DNA of 64,000 nucleotides, from the NCBI RefSeq assembly GCF_040954645.1, contig NC_092806.1, positions 72,294,141 through 72,358,140 on the forward strand. The letters run 5' to 3'. This document shows positions 10,226 through 20,978 of this stretch, piece by piece; position 1 is the first letter of the stretch; every line of letters starts with the position of its first letter. The notes below the pieces were generated by a model. That model did no database searches, had not been told where the DNA came from, and saw only the letters and a list, made by a program, of their open reading frames with translations. This stretch comes from Diabrotica undecimpunctata. Lineage: Eukaryota; Arthropoda; Insecta; Coleoptera; Chrysomelidae. The position numbers were made by a program, and so were the translations under genes.

Positions 10226-10345
10226 ACAGTAAAATCATAAAGATAATCCAAATATTATATTAGAACCAAAGAGCCGTAGTTCAACTTGTTAAGCAACGGT
10301 CAGAAGAAATGAAGATCTGTAGATGAGTTAGACATTTTATGGCCT

Positions 10346-11050
10346 TTTTTGTTTAACTTCTATTATATTCTGAAGAAATTTTTAAAAACACGGTCAATAA
10401 TATTAAAGCGGGCGTTACCGTTAACGGAAAATTAATTAACAACTTACGATATGCAGATGACACTGTGATCATTGCAACGAGCATAAAAAACCTACAACAT
10501 TTAATCGAAAGCTTTAATATGAATGGTGTTAAGATAAAAATTATTATAAACGCTAAAAAAATTAAATAAATGCTAAAAAAACACAAAATATACAATATAT
10601 TGACAATAAATTGAGTACTTTAGAACTTTGATCAATGAAACCAACGATCATACTGCAGAAATAAATAGGCGAATAGAGATTGCCAAAGCAGCATTTTCAC
10701 GAATGGAGCCACTCCTAAGTGCAAAAATCTTAATTTGTTAATGTCATATATTTTAAATATTATTATACCGCAGAGTATTAAAAATATTATGAACAAGCAT
10801 TAAAAATAAAAAAGTATTGGAGAAGGGTCGGTAAAGCAACAGAACTAATCACCACTATACAAACAAGAAAACTGGTATACCTAAGCCACGTGATAAGGGG
10901 ATCAAAATATGAAATTTTGAGACTTATAATACAGGGAAAAATTCAAGTAAAAAGATCTATTGGCCAAGGCAAAATTCTTGGCTGAAGAAACTACGTGAAA
11001 TAGCCATTATGATTGCTAACCTCCTTAGACGGACCTCTAATAATAAGAAG
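10346..11050 (+). pseudogene. LINE reverse transcriptase C-terminal relic (YADDT type)
   Basis: Frames give LYSEEIFKNTVNNIKAGVTV, NNLRYADDTVIIATSIKNLQ (catalytic box), INETNDHTAEINRRIEIAKA and, after losses, LVYLSHVIRG, LIIQGKIQVKRS and IANLL near the end. This order is the palm, thumb and C-terminal basic region of a common insect LINE family, related to 4480-5100 and 19078-19545. It ends in an AATAAGAAGAATAAAATAA tail. The N-terminal half is absent and there are multiple stops. Confidence 0.7.
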
Positions 11051-11225
11051 AATAAAATAAATGGTGACTGCATAGTTCAAACAATTTAGAAGATTGATTG
11101 GAAGGTTACTGAGAGAGTGTTTTTTCTTCTATTTAAGCTTATCTTCAGTTTGGTTCTGCTAGGCTGACATTGCTAGACCTTGGCAAATTTAATCTTTCAT
11201 GTAAACTTCCATACATTAACAAGTG

Positions 11226-11495
11226 AGTTGCAGTACAATGACCGCTACCATCCAGTGAATTCTACCACGTGGATTCAACACGGAGCTACCGCTTGAACGT
11301 TCTGGACTGAATTGGGACGTATTGGACAGCAGGATAAGCAATTATAAAATTATAAAACACCATGTAAAAATCAATATTTTTTAGTCTGATTTTTATTTAT
11401 TGTATTGTTACTAAAATTTTTGTAAGTCGAAAATAAAAGTTGTAATTGTGAGATCAGTTTTTAAAAAAGTGTTTTTCTCAAGAACATTCATAATT
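11226..11495 (+). repeat. 5' LTR
   Basis: 270 bp, same length as its partner at 12510-12779, with scattered substitutions. It is followed at once by the primer-binding-site-like GGCGCAGTCAGTAG. An AATAAAAGTT polyadenylation-like signal lies in its last third. Confidence 0.8.
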
Positions 11496-11974
11496 GGCGC
11501 AGTCAGTAGAATAGTGGAAGAGCCTTTATATATTCTCGTCACTTTTAAGTGTTCGTCCACTGTTCCAAGAACCAGCCCCAGGGAAACCATCTGCAGAGTT
11601 CACCCAAGGGAATTAGAAGTTAGAAGCCTTCAGGAGCAAAGGAATGCACATCCGCATCGTCTTTATCCTGTAAGCAATTTTTATCATTACTTAGAATTAA
11701 GAAGATTAAATTTTGAAAGAATTTTTATTAAATCAGACTCCTCTGAGTCCTTAGATTGAATCAGAGCTAGATTAGAAGATAAATTAAACAAAGATTTGAA
11801 TAGATTAACAGAAAGATTAAAATAATTTAAAAATATCTCCTCTAAGTCCTTAGATTGACTTTAGAGTCAGATTCAGAAGCTTATTTAAAGACAAATTTGA
11901 ATAGCTTAATAAATACTATATACTAATAAACAAAGAGATTAATAGATAGAAAATAAGTAGATTAAGATTGATAT
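11496..11974 (+). pseudogene. Leader and possible gag remnant
   Basis: A frame runs through the LTR end into this region (RVHPRELEVRSLQEQ, then a patch rich in Leu, Arg and Asn) up to about 11759. It then decays into AGATTAAA-rich sequence with duplicated TCCTC(T)AAGTCCTTAGATTGA blocks (near 11738 and 11837). The position after the primer-binding site would suit gag, but no Gag motif or zinc knuckle is seen, so this is positional inference only. Confidence 0.35.
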
Positions 11975-12215
11975 AGTTAGTCATCTGTTGTGAGGTAAAT
12001 GGTTTGGAAAAATCTGGATATTGCAATAACGGCTCATTCATTGATAATTTCCTGCACGTTTCAAAGCATTTTTCGAATTCGGATGCATGTTCGATCTTTG
12101 CATCTTTTTCAAGCATCTTGTTAGGGGTTATGTGATTTTTGCGAAGTCTCAAATAAACTTCCTATAATATCCCAGTAGTCCAAGAAATCCTCTTATTTTT
12201 TTTTCTTAAGTTGAA
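11975..12215 (-). pseudogene. Gypsy Pol fragment in reverse orientation
   Basis: The minus strand reads RGFLGLLGYYRKFI and, after one stop, EHASEFEKCFETCRKL and LLQYPDFSKPF. This is the connection between reverse transcriptase and RNase H in Ty3/gypsy Pol. It points opposite to the surrounding LTR pair, whose primer-binding site is on the plus strand. It therefore came from an internal inversion or from another element captured during the deletion. Confidence 0.75.
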
Positions 12216-12329
12216 TTTTTCTTGAGCAGATTTTAATTGGTATCTAAGAGCTTGGTCGAAATTTTGTAAACTGCTAGAACTCTCTAAGGAAGAGGAACAT
12301 CTAGAGACAATTAACCCGAAATTATGGAA

Positions 12330-12509
12330 CCATAGCCATAACCATTTTTGGATGACTCCTTTACATATCTTTATTACAATAATCTGCCTCTATATATGTT
12401 ACAGGAATAAAACAAATAACAAAAAACCCAACTCTAGCAACAAAACTCCAGAAGAGGCCAACTCAACAGTTCTGTTCGTCCCTCACAAAACTTCTTCAGG
12501 GGACGGAGT
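12330..12509 (+). pseudogene. Possible Env C-terminal membrane segment
   Basis: A short plus-strand frame contains a hydrophobic stretch (HIFITIICLYICY) followed by a basic, polar tail, just before the 3' LTR. In errantivirus-type gypsy elements this position holds the transmembrane end of Env. The fragment is too short for proof; a chance hydrophobic stretch is possible. Confidence 0.3.
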
Positions 12510-12779
12510 AGTTACAGTACAATGACCGCTACCATCCAGCGAATTCTACCACGTGAATTCAACACGGGGCTACCGTTTGAACATTCTGGACTGAATTGCG
12601 ACGTATTGGACAGCAAGATCAGCAATTATAAAATTATAAAACTCCATGTAAAAATCAATATTTCTTAGTATGATTTTTATTTATTGTATTGTTACTAAAA
12701 TCTTTGTAAGTCGAAAATAAAAGTTTTAATTGTGAGCTCAGTTTTTAAAAAAGTGTTTTTCCCAAGAACATTCATAATT
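12510..12779 (+). repeat. 3' LTR
   Basis: Direct copy of 11226-11495, preceded by the purine-rich tract AGGGGACGGAGT and followed at once by the transposase-like relic. Confidence 0.8.
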
Positions 12780-13345
12780 CGTATGATGAATGTGACAAAT
12801 TAAATTTGGCTAAAATTGAGATCATATAAAGAAAAGAAAATATTGAACAAGATTATCAACAACATCTTCTGGAGGCTAGTAACCGGTATGAATTAAAAGT
12901 ACTTGATAAGGAAAGAGCAGCAACAAGTGGTAAAACAATAAAATTATTGACACTTAGTTTACAGAAATATCTGCCAACGCCTATTCTAAGTAACCAGCAG
13001 AGTTTTTATAAGCTCAAGTTATGGACATACAATTATACGATTTCAGAGAATTCAGGTAATGTTACTTTTTGCATGATGTGGGCAAAGTCTAGACGTTGGG
13101 CAAGCAAACGAAATGACTTTATGATTTTTGAAGGGGACTAAAGTTTTTAAATGAAAACGTAAGAGAGATTATTATGTGGTCCGACAATTGCGCATCCCAG
13201 AACAGAAACATGGTAATATTCAGCTTTACTTGTGGATAATTCATAAGCATCTATAGATAAAAATTATGAATTACAAGGTTTTATTATGCGGGCATACCCA
13301 TTTAAAAATGAAAAGTAATTATTCTCTTATTGAAAGATAACGAAA
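12780..13345 (+). pseudogene. Second relic of the YSDG/GHTHL transposase-like family
   Basis: Across frameshifts the plus strand gives YDECDKLNLAK, LLEASNRYELKVLDKERAA, LQKYLPTPILSN, FYKLKLWTYNYTI, VTFCMMW, then IIMWSDNCASQNRNM and finally VLLCGHTHLKMKSNYSLIE. The W/YSD(x)C..QN box and the GHTHL box are the ones seen at 2777-3100, so the two relics belong to one broad family but different subfamilies. This copy covers the middle region that is missing from the first. Start and end are lost. No terminal repeats were found around it. Confidence 0.65.
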
Positions 13346-13700
13346 AAAAAACCATGAATGTGTTACTTGTGTGAGTCCATTTCAAATAGGTAAAAGAAAT
13401 AAATTAAACTTACTCACAATCAATTTAATTTTACTACCCAAAACGACCGGTTTCGCTTTCTAAAATTTGCAAAGCATCTTCAGGTCAAGCGGTACAAAGT
13501 AAATTAAATGATGCCGGTACATTTAATTCTTGTAACTTAAGCTTAAGCTTAAGACTCAACTGCTCCGTAAATATTTGTTTTTTTCATGCTGATCTACCGT
13601 CAATTTATATACCTAGGTAATTGACAAAATTATTTTGTTGCAATTGGTCGATATATAACCTAATTTAATGAAATTCTACACCTTTTTATCCAAATTAGTA
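13346..13700 (-). repeat. Repeat tail with hammerhead-like module
   Basis: On the minus strand at about 13500-13442: CTGAAGATGCTTTG, a short loop, AAAGCGAAACCGGTCG. The stem GCTTT/AAAGC and the following GAAAC match the hammerhead core order, although the first box is CTGAAGA. This is a common 3' end of PLE or LINE copies in insects. Nothing else was assigned in this interval. Confidence 0.4.
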
Positions 13701-13714
13701 TTATGTCAAGGTTG

Positions 13715-13870
13715 GTCGGAAGAAATGTTGGGATATAATATCTGTATTCCTTTGACATAATTGGCAGAAGACTAATAGGTCTGTTAGACTTAATTTATTT
13801 CGTGGGCTCGCTTGGTTTAATAATTATGATAGTCTGTAAAGTTTTTCACAATAAACGATAGTAGCGAGTT
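13715..13870 (-). pseudogene. LINE reverse transcriptase N-terminal fragment
   Basis: The minus strand reads IIIIKPSEPTK, a stop, then SNRPISLLPIMSKE. That matches the conserved start of Jockey/R1-type reverse transcriptases (IPKPGK, then YRPISLLP). Only some 40 residues are recognisable and both sides fade out. Confidence 0.5.
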
Positions 13871-14639
13871 CTTAGAATTGCGTTAAATATCTGTGTTAAT
13901 ACTTTATCTCTTTTTTAGACAGTTCTTTTGGACAGGCTTTTTTGAGTTCATATCGGTTCGTATTGCCTTATATCGGCTTTTTTCTGTTTTAGATGCTGCT
14001 TGCTCAGCATCCATTATTCAATTAAATACGAGGAGCAGTAGCTAGTTTATTTGCTGTACTGTCTTACTTCCGCCCCCAAAGGGAGTACTTTATTACTGTT
14101 GCTAATAATTTTTTTATATAATACTGAATACTATTATTTTGGTGCAGATTTATTACGGTTTTTAACCATGGCGGCTTCCTGTTTTGTTCTGCTAAATTGT
14201 TGCATAGCTTCGTTAATATTACTATCACTTTTTAAGAGTATTTGTATGTATATTCAAAGTAAGAATAAGAAAATACCTTTATATGCCCCTAAGTTTAACT
14301 ATAACTTAGATGTATTATTTTAAGAATATTGGTTCTGGATATTTTCACATTTTTTATATTATATGGTTTCTGAGTTTTTCTAGTTAATAAATCTCAAAAT
14401 CTACTTGAAAATGTGATTTAGATACTCCTGATTATTATCAGCCAATAAAAACTTCTTACCATTCAATTGATTTATGTTGGTAATGTTGTTGTTAACAAAT
14501 GTTAACAAAGTGTTTATTAAACATAATCAAAAATTAAGATTTACTTATTATTTATTATGTTTGAACCCTTGACAAAACATCAAAAGTCTTAATTCACTGG
14601 AAAAAGCTCTTGACAACAATGCCACTTGATAGCATGCTA
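13871..14639. other. No recognised feature
   Basis: On the minus strand around 14011-13901 a 36-codon frame starts MDAEQAASKTEKSRYKAI and is basic; at about 14250-14120 another minus-strand stretch reads INEAMQQFSRTKQEAAM. Either could be part of a LINE ORF1 or chance. A plus-strand frame at 14051-14323 is hydrophobic and looks like composition only. Confidence 0.35.
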
Positions 14640-16038
14640 TTGTCTTCTTCTTCTTCTTTCTTTTTGTATCTAGGTTTTAAAGCCTGCTTATTCTTTAATA
14701 TTGGCCTCCTAAATTGTTTAAATTATCGCACCATCTTTTTCTTGGTCTACCAATACTTCTTCGTCCATTTGGTGACTTATATCGTGCTATTCGAACTATT
14801 CTATCCTTTGCCATTCTACTAATGTGTTCGTTCCACTCCTGTTTCCGTTTTGTCTCCCATCCATTTATGTCTTCTATATTGCATGCTCTTCTTATGTTTT
14901 CGCTTCTCTCCCTATTCAACAGACTTTTCCCTGATATTTGTCAAAGTATTTTCATATCTGTTGTTTCTATTGATCGTCTCGTTTTAGATGTGTCAGGTCT
15001 GGTCTCCGCCGTGTATGGTAATATAGGTCTAATTGCTGCTTTATAGATTCTTGTTTTTGTGTCTTGTCTTTGATATTTGTTCTTGCAGATTGTGTCATTA
15101 GGAAATCCCACGGCTTTACTTGCTTTTAAACTTTGTAGTCGTACTTCTTCTTCAACATCTCCGTAACTAGTTATATCTATTACCAGATATCTAAACCTTG
15201 CTTCCTGCTTTAATATTTTCCCATCAATTTCGATTTTACTTCGTAGCGGGTAATGAGATGTTGTCATACATTTGGTTTTTTCTGCTGATATTACCAAATT
15301 GTATTTCTTGGCTGTTGTACTAAAGATGTGTGTTAATCTTTGAAGCTCGTCTTCTGTCTCAGCGATTAATAAGGCGTGGTCTGCATAACATATTATTTGG
15401 ATTTCTTTGTTCCTCATTCTTTGTTCATGTTCTCATTTGTAACCATGACCTTTACGTACTGCTTGCATTATTTCGTACATTATTATATTAAAGAGAAGTA
15501 GGCTTAACGAGCCACCCTGTCTGACTTCGCTTTGTACTGGTATACACTGTGTTAGTTTTCCATTTATCTTTGCCTGTATTCTATTATAGAAGAGGATGTT
15601 TTCGATGGTTTGTATAATATTGATTGGTGTGTTTCTTTTATACAGTAGGTGTAAGACGTCTTCAATTTGTATGCGATCGAAACCCTTTGTCAGGTTTATA
15701 AAACATAGATATGCTGGTTTATGTACTCGATGGCCTTTTCTGTAATTTGTCTTAGTACAAATACGATGTTGTTCTTGTTGTTCATGTGATCAAGTTGTTA
15801 CGACTTTTGTGGTAAGCTTAATAATTGCGATGTTCAGTAGATTTATACCTCTATAATTGTTGGGGTCTTCTTTATCTTCTTTGTTGAACATTGGTATCAT
15901 TATGCTGTTTCTCCATGCGTCTGGTATTTTGCAGGGCAATATTAGTTTTTGTATAAATTTTGTCATCTCTAGGGTTATACTTTCTCCTTCATGTTTCAGA
16001 AGCTTGTTGGTTATTTCATCTGGTCCTGGTGACTTTCT
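14640..16038 (-). pseudogene. LINE reverse transcriptase, (GAA)n-tailed family
   Basis: Minus strand, in order: KSPGPDEITNKLLKHEGE, PDAWRNSIMIPMFNKEDK, NYRGINLLN, FINLTKGFDRIQIEDVLH, VRQGGSLSPTSL, then IICYADHALLIAETEDELQ (catalytic box changed from YADD to YADH), KTKCMTTSHYPL, and the C-terminal RMAKDRIVRIARYKSPNGRR and GRPRKRWCDNLNNL. It ends in a GAA-rich tail at 14641-14660. The whole reverse transcriptase is covered, but frameshifts and the lost catalytic aspartate make it inactive. The same family recurs at 30345-31466. Confidence 0.8.
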
Positions 16039-17109
16039 ATTTTTTATGCTATTATAAGTACTTTAATGAATTAAGATGATAGATACCATTTATTAAATAA
16101 TTTCTTAAGCTACTGCTTAAATGCATGTTTTTGGATTTTGATATTATATACCGATAGTATGTTTAGCTGTACATTTAGAGATTTTTTATTTCCAGCTCTT
16201 CTACCAATTCTGTGTATATATTTTAAATACTGCACCTAATTAATTTATTTATGTCTAATTTGCACAAAATTCGTAGTTCAACACCCTAGTCCACTCGTGA
16301 GTAATATATAATAACCATTTATACTTTATACTTCGTTGGATACCTTTAAATTTACTTATTTTTTTAAAACATGTTAACATGTAAACAAAAAATATCAATT
16401 GACACAAATTACTTATATCTACGATTTTAAATCACAACTGTAATGTCTTTAGTTGAAATCTGATGGATAGTTAAACTGCCAATCTTGGCAAAATCTACAA
16501 TTTTAGAGACAACTCTAATTGTATTTTTTTATTTAATATAACCCGTACTAAAAAAAACTTAAAAGTCTGCTAAAATCTTAAAAAATATTTATGAATATAA
16601 TTTTCTTCTTTCGTAGTTGGTGCTTATTTTTTTATTAAAGCACAAATCCACGAAAGTCTTTAAATGAACAATATTCAAGATTTTATTACAAATTTAAAAA
16701 TACGACAAGACCGTTATCCGCATTATGTTAATTCACTTATAGAACTGAAAGGGGAAATTTATAAAGCTGCGTAATCCGGTATAAGTCTAAGATTATAATT
16801 TTCAGATGAGTTAACTCTAATTTGTAAAGGAAATTTGGAAAGCAATGATGTGTAGTATAACTACTAATACGATTTTCCGCTTTCTTTGACTACCTGTAGA
16901 ATTTAAAATAAAGAAATCTGAGAATGTATAAAACGTCTTTTTTTATTTAATAAAATTAAGATTTATTTTATTATAAAAATTAATGGGAAAATCCCAGTAG
17001 TTGGCTGTATACCATCGTTTAAAAAACTTATACAGAAGTAAACCACTTCACATTTGTATTTAGGTATAAAATATATAATTAAATCTTTTTTAAAAAGTGT
17101 CGTCAAAAT
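16039..17109. other. No recognised feature
   Basis: AT-rich sequence without a coding pattern, element end or repeat that I could identify. Confidence 0.5.
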
Positions 17110-17180
17110 TTATACAGGAGCATAACGTGACGTTTTCGGTCTAGATCAGATCATTCTCAGTGCCTTCTTTTGTAATTGAA
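17110..17180 (-). repeat. Repeat tail with hammerhead-like module
   Basis: On the minus strand: CACTGAGAATGATCTGATCT, AGACCGAAAACGTCACG. An imperfect stem precedes CGAAAACGTC. The layout is like the other hammerhead-like modules here but the first box is altered (CTGAGAA). Confidence 0.4.
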
Positions 17181-17339
17181 GCTAACACTAAAATTGTAGC
17201 TGTGAATTTTTTTTTTGAAGTCACTATTATTTCAAAATAATTTTAGATTAATGATAATACTCATATAGTAGGTTAATGTGCTCAACTGGTTTGAAATATT
17301 TTGATGTTTATTTTGAAGTCAGTACCAAAAGGGTGTACA

Positions 17340-18607
17340 TATGTGAAATTATGCATATAATTTCAGTTAATGAGGACTGTATTACATAGGGCTGGTTCAA
17401 ATAAATTAGGATATGCACAAAAAGGTATCGCACGACGTCTCAGCAGAACTGAATCTATAGTTTCGAATACTCTAAAAAAGTACCGCAAAACAGGAAATTT
17501 TGTACGAAGGCCTGGTCAAGGACGCCCAAGGTGCACAACCGCAATTGATGACCGTTTTTTGGTTCTTAATTCTACACGAAATCGTTCATTGATATCGATG
17601 CACCTCAGAAATGAGCTAATAAATGTTAGACAAGTTAATGTGAGTTCACAAACAGTTAGACAAAGATCAAAAGAAGCAAACTTAAAGCCCAGGCGCCCCG
17701 CCAAAGTTCCACGTCTTCTCCAAAATCATAAAGCTCGTTGTTTGGAATTTGCAAGAACACATATTTAGTGGAATATCGACAACTGGAAAAACGTTCTTTT
17801 CACGGATGAGACCAGAATCCTATTATGGAAGCCAGATGGTCAAAACTACGTCTACAGAAGAGTTGGAGAACGATTCGCAAGCTACAGTCTCGCCCAGATC
17901 GTTAATTTTGGAGTTGATAGCATAATTCTTTGGGAAGGTATTAGTTGAGAGGTACTTACCGTCCAAGTGATTGGACTAATGACTGGTGATTCTTACGTTT
18001 AAAACATCCTGCAAGATCATGTTTTGTCATATGTTGGTTACATTGAATATGAAAGATTCACTAGAAAGAAAATATTCAGATGAATATTTTGATTAGGTCC
18101 AAATTCGAAGATTGGATTGGCCACCGTTTAGCCCGGATTTAAATCCAGTAGAACACATGTGTGATCATCTTAAACGCAGCATACGACAAAGAAATCTCGT
18201 TCCAAATACGATAGAGCAGCTTCGGCTTGTTGCACAGGATGAATGGAATGCAATTTCCCAAGGATATGTCCAAAATTTACTTTCAAGACTGATGAGAAAA
18301 ATGCAAGCAGTAATAAGAGCTAGAGGGGGGAATACTTGTTACTGATCATGCACTTCTTTCAGTTAAAACGACTTGTTTAAGCAATTTAAATTATCATTTA
18401 AGTTTAGAGTAAAATAACCTTATTTACCTAATATTCAACATTTATTTTTTTCGCAATTTTCTCCGCATAAAAACTTAAAATTGTTCATTAAATATTGCTA
18501 AAATAAACTCTATTTTACAATAAACGACTTGATTGACCTTGACCAGAATTTATTTTCAAAAAACAAAAATTAGAAAATTCCAAAATATCCGATATTTTTG
18601 TCCATGA

Positions 18608-18612
<5 letters not shown>
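17340..18612 (+). mobile_element. Tc1-like DNA transposon relic
   Basis: The transposase relic 17370-18345 is followed by a right end with TCCGATATTTTTGTCCATGA (18586-18605), the style of a Tc1-family terminal repeat. A matching left repeat was not found, so the left end is lost or too diverged. A (TA)n array starts at 18611, right after the terminal repeat, which fits TA target use. Confidence 0.65.
17370..18345 (+). pseudogene. Tc1-like transposase (broken)
   Basis: The first part (17370-17768) is a helix-turn-helix N-terminal half: KGIARRLSRTESIVSNTLKK, then RRPGQGRPRCTT (the GRPR-type hook) and a second helical repeat with RRPAKVPRL. After one stop the catalytic domain follows with NVLFTDETRI (first Asp) and WPPFSPDLNPVEHMCDHLKR (the last catalytic Glu in PVEH). 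The middle around 18040-18105, where the second Asp (QDNA.. motif) should lie, is scrambled, and there are stops at 17766 and 17948. In the live element it cuts and pastes DNA at TA sites. This copy lacks a catalytic residue. Confidence 0.85.
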
Positions 18613-18643
<31 letters not shown>

Positions 18644-18656
18644 TCATCATCATCAT
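18611..18656. repeat. (TA)n followed by (TCA)n
   Basis: Thirty bases of TA followed by TCATCATCATCATCATTC. Read on the minus strand the latter is a (GATGA)n-type tail at the 3' end of the adjoining RTE fragment. Confidence 0.9.
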
Positions 18657-18896
18657 TCAATCTTCGCTTATCCACTGCTGGACATAGATCTCCCTCATAA
18701 TTTTCCATCTATTTCGGTCTTGTGCCTCTTGCATCCAATTCCTATGACAACGTTTTAGATCGTCAGTCCAACGTGTTGGTGGACGACCTCTGCTTCGGTA
18801 GGCATCATCTCTTGGTCTCCATTCCAGTATCCGCTTTGTCCATCTATTATCTGTCATTCGAGCCACGTGACCTGCCCAGTTCCATTCCAGTGTTGC

Positions 18897-18898
<2 letters not shown>
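18641..18898 (-). pseudogene. RTE-type LINE 3' end
   Basis: The minus strand encodes MARMTDNRWTKRILEW, SRGRPPTRWTDDLKR, NWMQEAQDRNRWKIM and YVQQWISED, then stops, and a (ATG)n tail follows. This C-terminus (GRPxTRWxDD ... YVQQW) is characteristic of RTE/BovB-type LINEs, whose 3' ends often carry short tandem tails. It is strongly 5'-truncated and begins at the edge of a (TA)n array, so it lies between two arrays. Confidence 0.75.

Positions 18899-18899
<1 letters not shown>

Positions 18900-18970
<71 letters not shown>
18900..18970. repeat. (TA)n microsatellite
   Basis: About 70 bp of TA repeats between two LINE fragments. Confidence 0.97.
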
Positions 18971-18974
<4 letters not shown>

Positions 18975-19077
18975 ATGACTGTAAAAGAGATCAAGAATAA
19001 AATAAATTTTTGTATGAAAAATACCATGAGATCATAAATATTCAACACACTGTATAGGTTACGAATTTGTAAATATA

Positions 19078-19545
19078 ATGATTTATATGAGGTGCTACGT
19101 TCTTCCAGTGTTACTATATGGAGTTGAGGCCTGGACACTGAGGCAAGCCACTGAAAAACGAATCGAAGCCTTCGAGATGTGGATATACAGAAGGATACTA
19201 AAAATATCTTATGTGGACCATGTCACCAACGTTGAGGTCCTACAGCGCATGACAAAAGAAAAAGAAGTGCTTAATTTAATTAAACAACGTAAGCTTGAGT
19301 ACCTCGGCCACGTGATGCGGAACGAAGAAAAATATCGAATTCTTCAACTCGTTATGCAGGGTAAAGTATTTGGCAGAAGAGGACCGGGACGCCGTCGTAT
19401 CTCGTGGTTGAAAAATATCCGATAATGGTTTGGGATGACCTCAGCGGAGCTGTTTCGCAGAGCAGTCAACAAAACCATGATAGCCTTGATGATCGCCAAC
19501 ATCCGGACCGGATGTACCAGTGTACTTCAATAGTGAATAGTTTCT
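19078..19545 (+). pseudogene. LINE reverse transcriptase C-terminal fragment
   Basis: The frame reads CYVLPVLLYGVEAWTLRQAT, RIEAFEMWIYRRILKISYVD, LEYLGHVMRNEEKYRI, GKVFGRRGPGRRRISWLKNI, one stop, then WFGMTSAELFRRAVN and MIALMIANIRTG. This is the thumb and basic C-terminus of a widespread insect LINE family. The fragment is well preserved for its length, with one in-frame stop, but lacks the catalytic palm. The interval 18971-19077 upstream has no assigned content. Confidence 0.8.
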
Positions 19546-20822
19546 AAGGACAATTTGTATAGAAAAAACAATTCGGGGTTATTTAGAAAGTATTAAATAT
19601 TGTTTAAAATCTTACAAATAATTATACATGGTTTTGTATCAGATCAGAATTTCAAATTAATGTTTGATAGACAATGGTTTGTATATTATTTTTCTTTGAA
19701 GGTATTGCTATGAATTAGACGTTATCTTTTACAAATACGGATTTGCCTGTAGACTCAAAAGAAAGGTTAATCGGTATTATCTTCTGTTAATTTAGGGAAA
19801 AACCTAAGTGGGTAAAACACGCTTGATTTCTTAAAATTTCAAAATAGAAAATTTTAAAAATTGGTAGGAAATATGAATGTGTATGATTGGCTAGGAAAAA
19901 CGAGGGTAGGAGAATAGGACAGTCGATTTTAAAATTGAACCAGAAGATTTTAATCATTGTGTTTTTACCATCCAGAATGAAAAGTCCAGTTTGAGGACAG
20001 TGTGTGAAGAATAAGTATAAGTTGTTGTTTGTGAGTTAAGTTGGTGATAGCAGAATAGTTTAAGGCGAATCGAGACCAGGACTAGAATCCCAAACTCCTT
20101 GTGTCCGAAGAGACTTCTAACTTTGTAAGTAGAGAAAGAAAATTTATATAAAGTTTGTACGAGATAACCAGTCGAGGCGGGAAAACCATATGGCTGAAAA
20201 AGTGCCATTATTATTATTTTGAAAGGAGTCGGAGGTTTAATTTTGGAGATAATTTGAACTAGTGCTGTTTTGTGTAACAGTTTTGAAAAGAGGAAGCAGA
20301 GCCACACGCAGAGAGTAAATCAAAAAGGTCAGTCAAATTATTTGTGAAATAAGCGTTGTATTTGTACCATATATGTTTTTTTAAACCTATTTCATAAAGT
20401 AATTGATTAAAAAGAATTGAATTCACAAATCAGATAATTGGCACATAATAAAATTTTGTTTTATTTTTAAGAAAGTTAATTAGAACAATTTTTATAGTAA
20501 ATTTAATAATTTTTTAAAAAGGGAGATAAGAAAATTAAGTTTCCTTTCTGTTCGGAGGAATAGATAATAAATTGTACATGATCTTTGTTTTTATATATCT
20601 ATACATATGGTATTAAAATAAATGGTGTTTTTTTTTAAAGATCATAAATTGTGTATATAATATTTATTCTCCTTGTCTATCCCAAAGAATCCAGAAAATA
20701 CTAGAACCCACGAATTGAAGGTAAAATATTTTTGTTTGTAATAAAGAACCCTGAGAAATTCAATCTATTTAATTTAATTTAATTCACTTAAATTTAACTT
20801 AATTTAAACTTAAGCAGATCGT

Positions 20823-20828
<6 letters not shown>
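19546..20828. other. Unassigned; possible old LTR remnant
   Basis: No coding pattern. The part at about 19880-20330 has a run of GATTGGCTAGG, GGACAG and GTGTGTGAAG blocks whose texture recalls the LTR at 59238 (GATTGGCGGAG, GAACAGTG). The resemblance is weak and may be compositional. Confidence 0.3.
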
Positions 20829-20877
<49 letters not shown>

Positions 20878-20881
20878 TATT

Positions 20882-20950
<69 letters not shown>
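20829..20950. repeat. (TA)n array
   Basis: TA repeats broken once by TAGATATTTATATATT. The matching array on the other side of the PLE palindrome contains a similar interruption in inverted form. Confidence 0.95.
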
Positions 20951-20952
<2 letters not shown>

Positions 20953-20978
20953 GAATCAGAAGTATTTGCTGACAACGT

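Larger units (their letters stand above)
11226..12779 (+). mobile_element. Ty3/gypsy-type LTR retrotransposon, internally deleted
   Basis: Two direct repeats of 270 bp, 11226-11495 and 12510-12779, share nearly all bases. Both start AGTT(G/A)CAGTAC and end TTCATAATT. The first is followed by GGCGCAGTCAG, the primer-binding site pattern of the 17.6/297 group (LTRs of that group start AGT and end AATT). The second is preceded by a purine-rich AGGGGACGGAGT. Only about 1 kb lies between them, against 5-6 kb in complete elements. No target duplication is evident at the outer edges. Divergence between the LTRs shows it is old. Confidence 0.75.

Noticed and set aside
11260..11275. TTCTACCACGTG in the LTRs resembles the TTCTAATACCACGTAT motif of the 1341-4224 element
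   Set aside because: It is a single match per LTR, part of a conserved LTR sequence, with no clustering, so chance is sufficient.
14051..14323. 90-codon hydrophobic plus-strand frame
   Set aside because: It is Leu/Ile/Tyr-rich in an AT-rich stretch with no domain or context, so composition explains it.
19860..20330. Solo LTR related to the 59238 LTR
   Set aside because: Only short, scattered blocks are alike and no TG/CA ends or duplication were found; kept as a weak note in the feature list.
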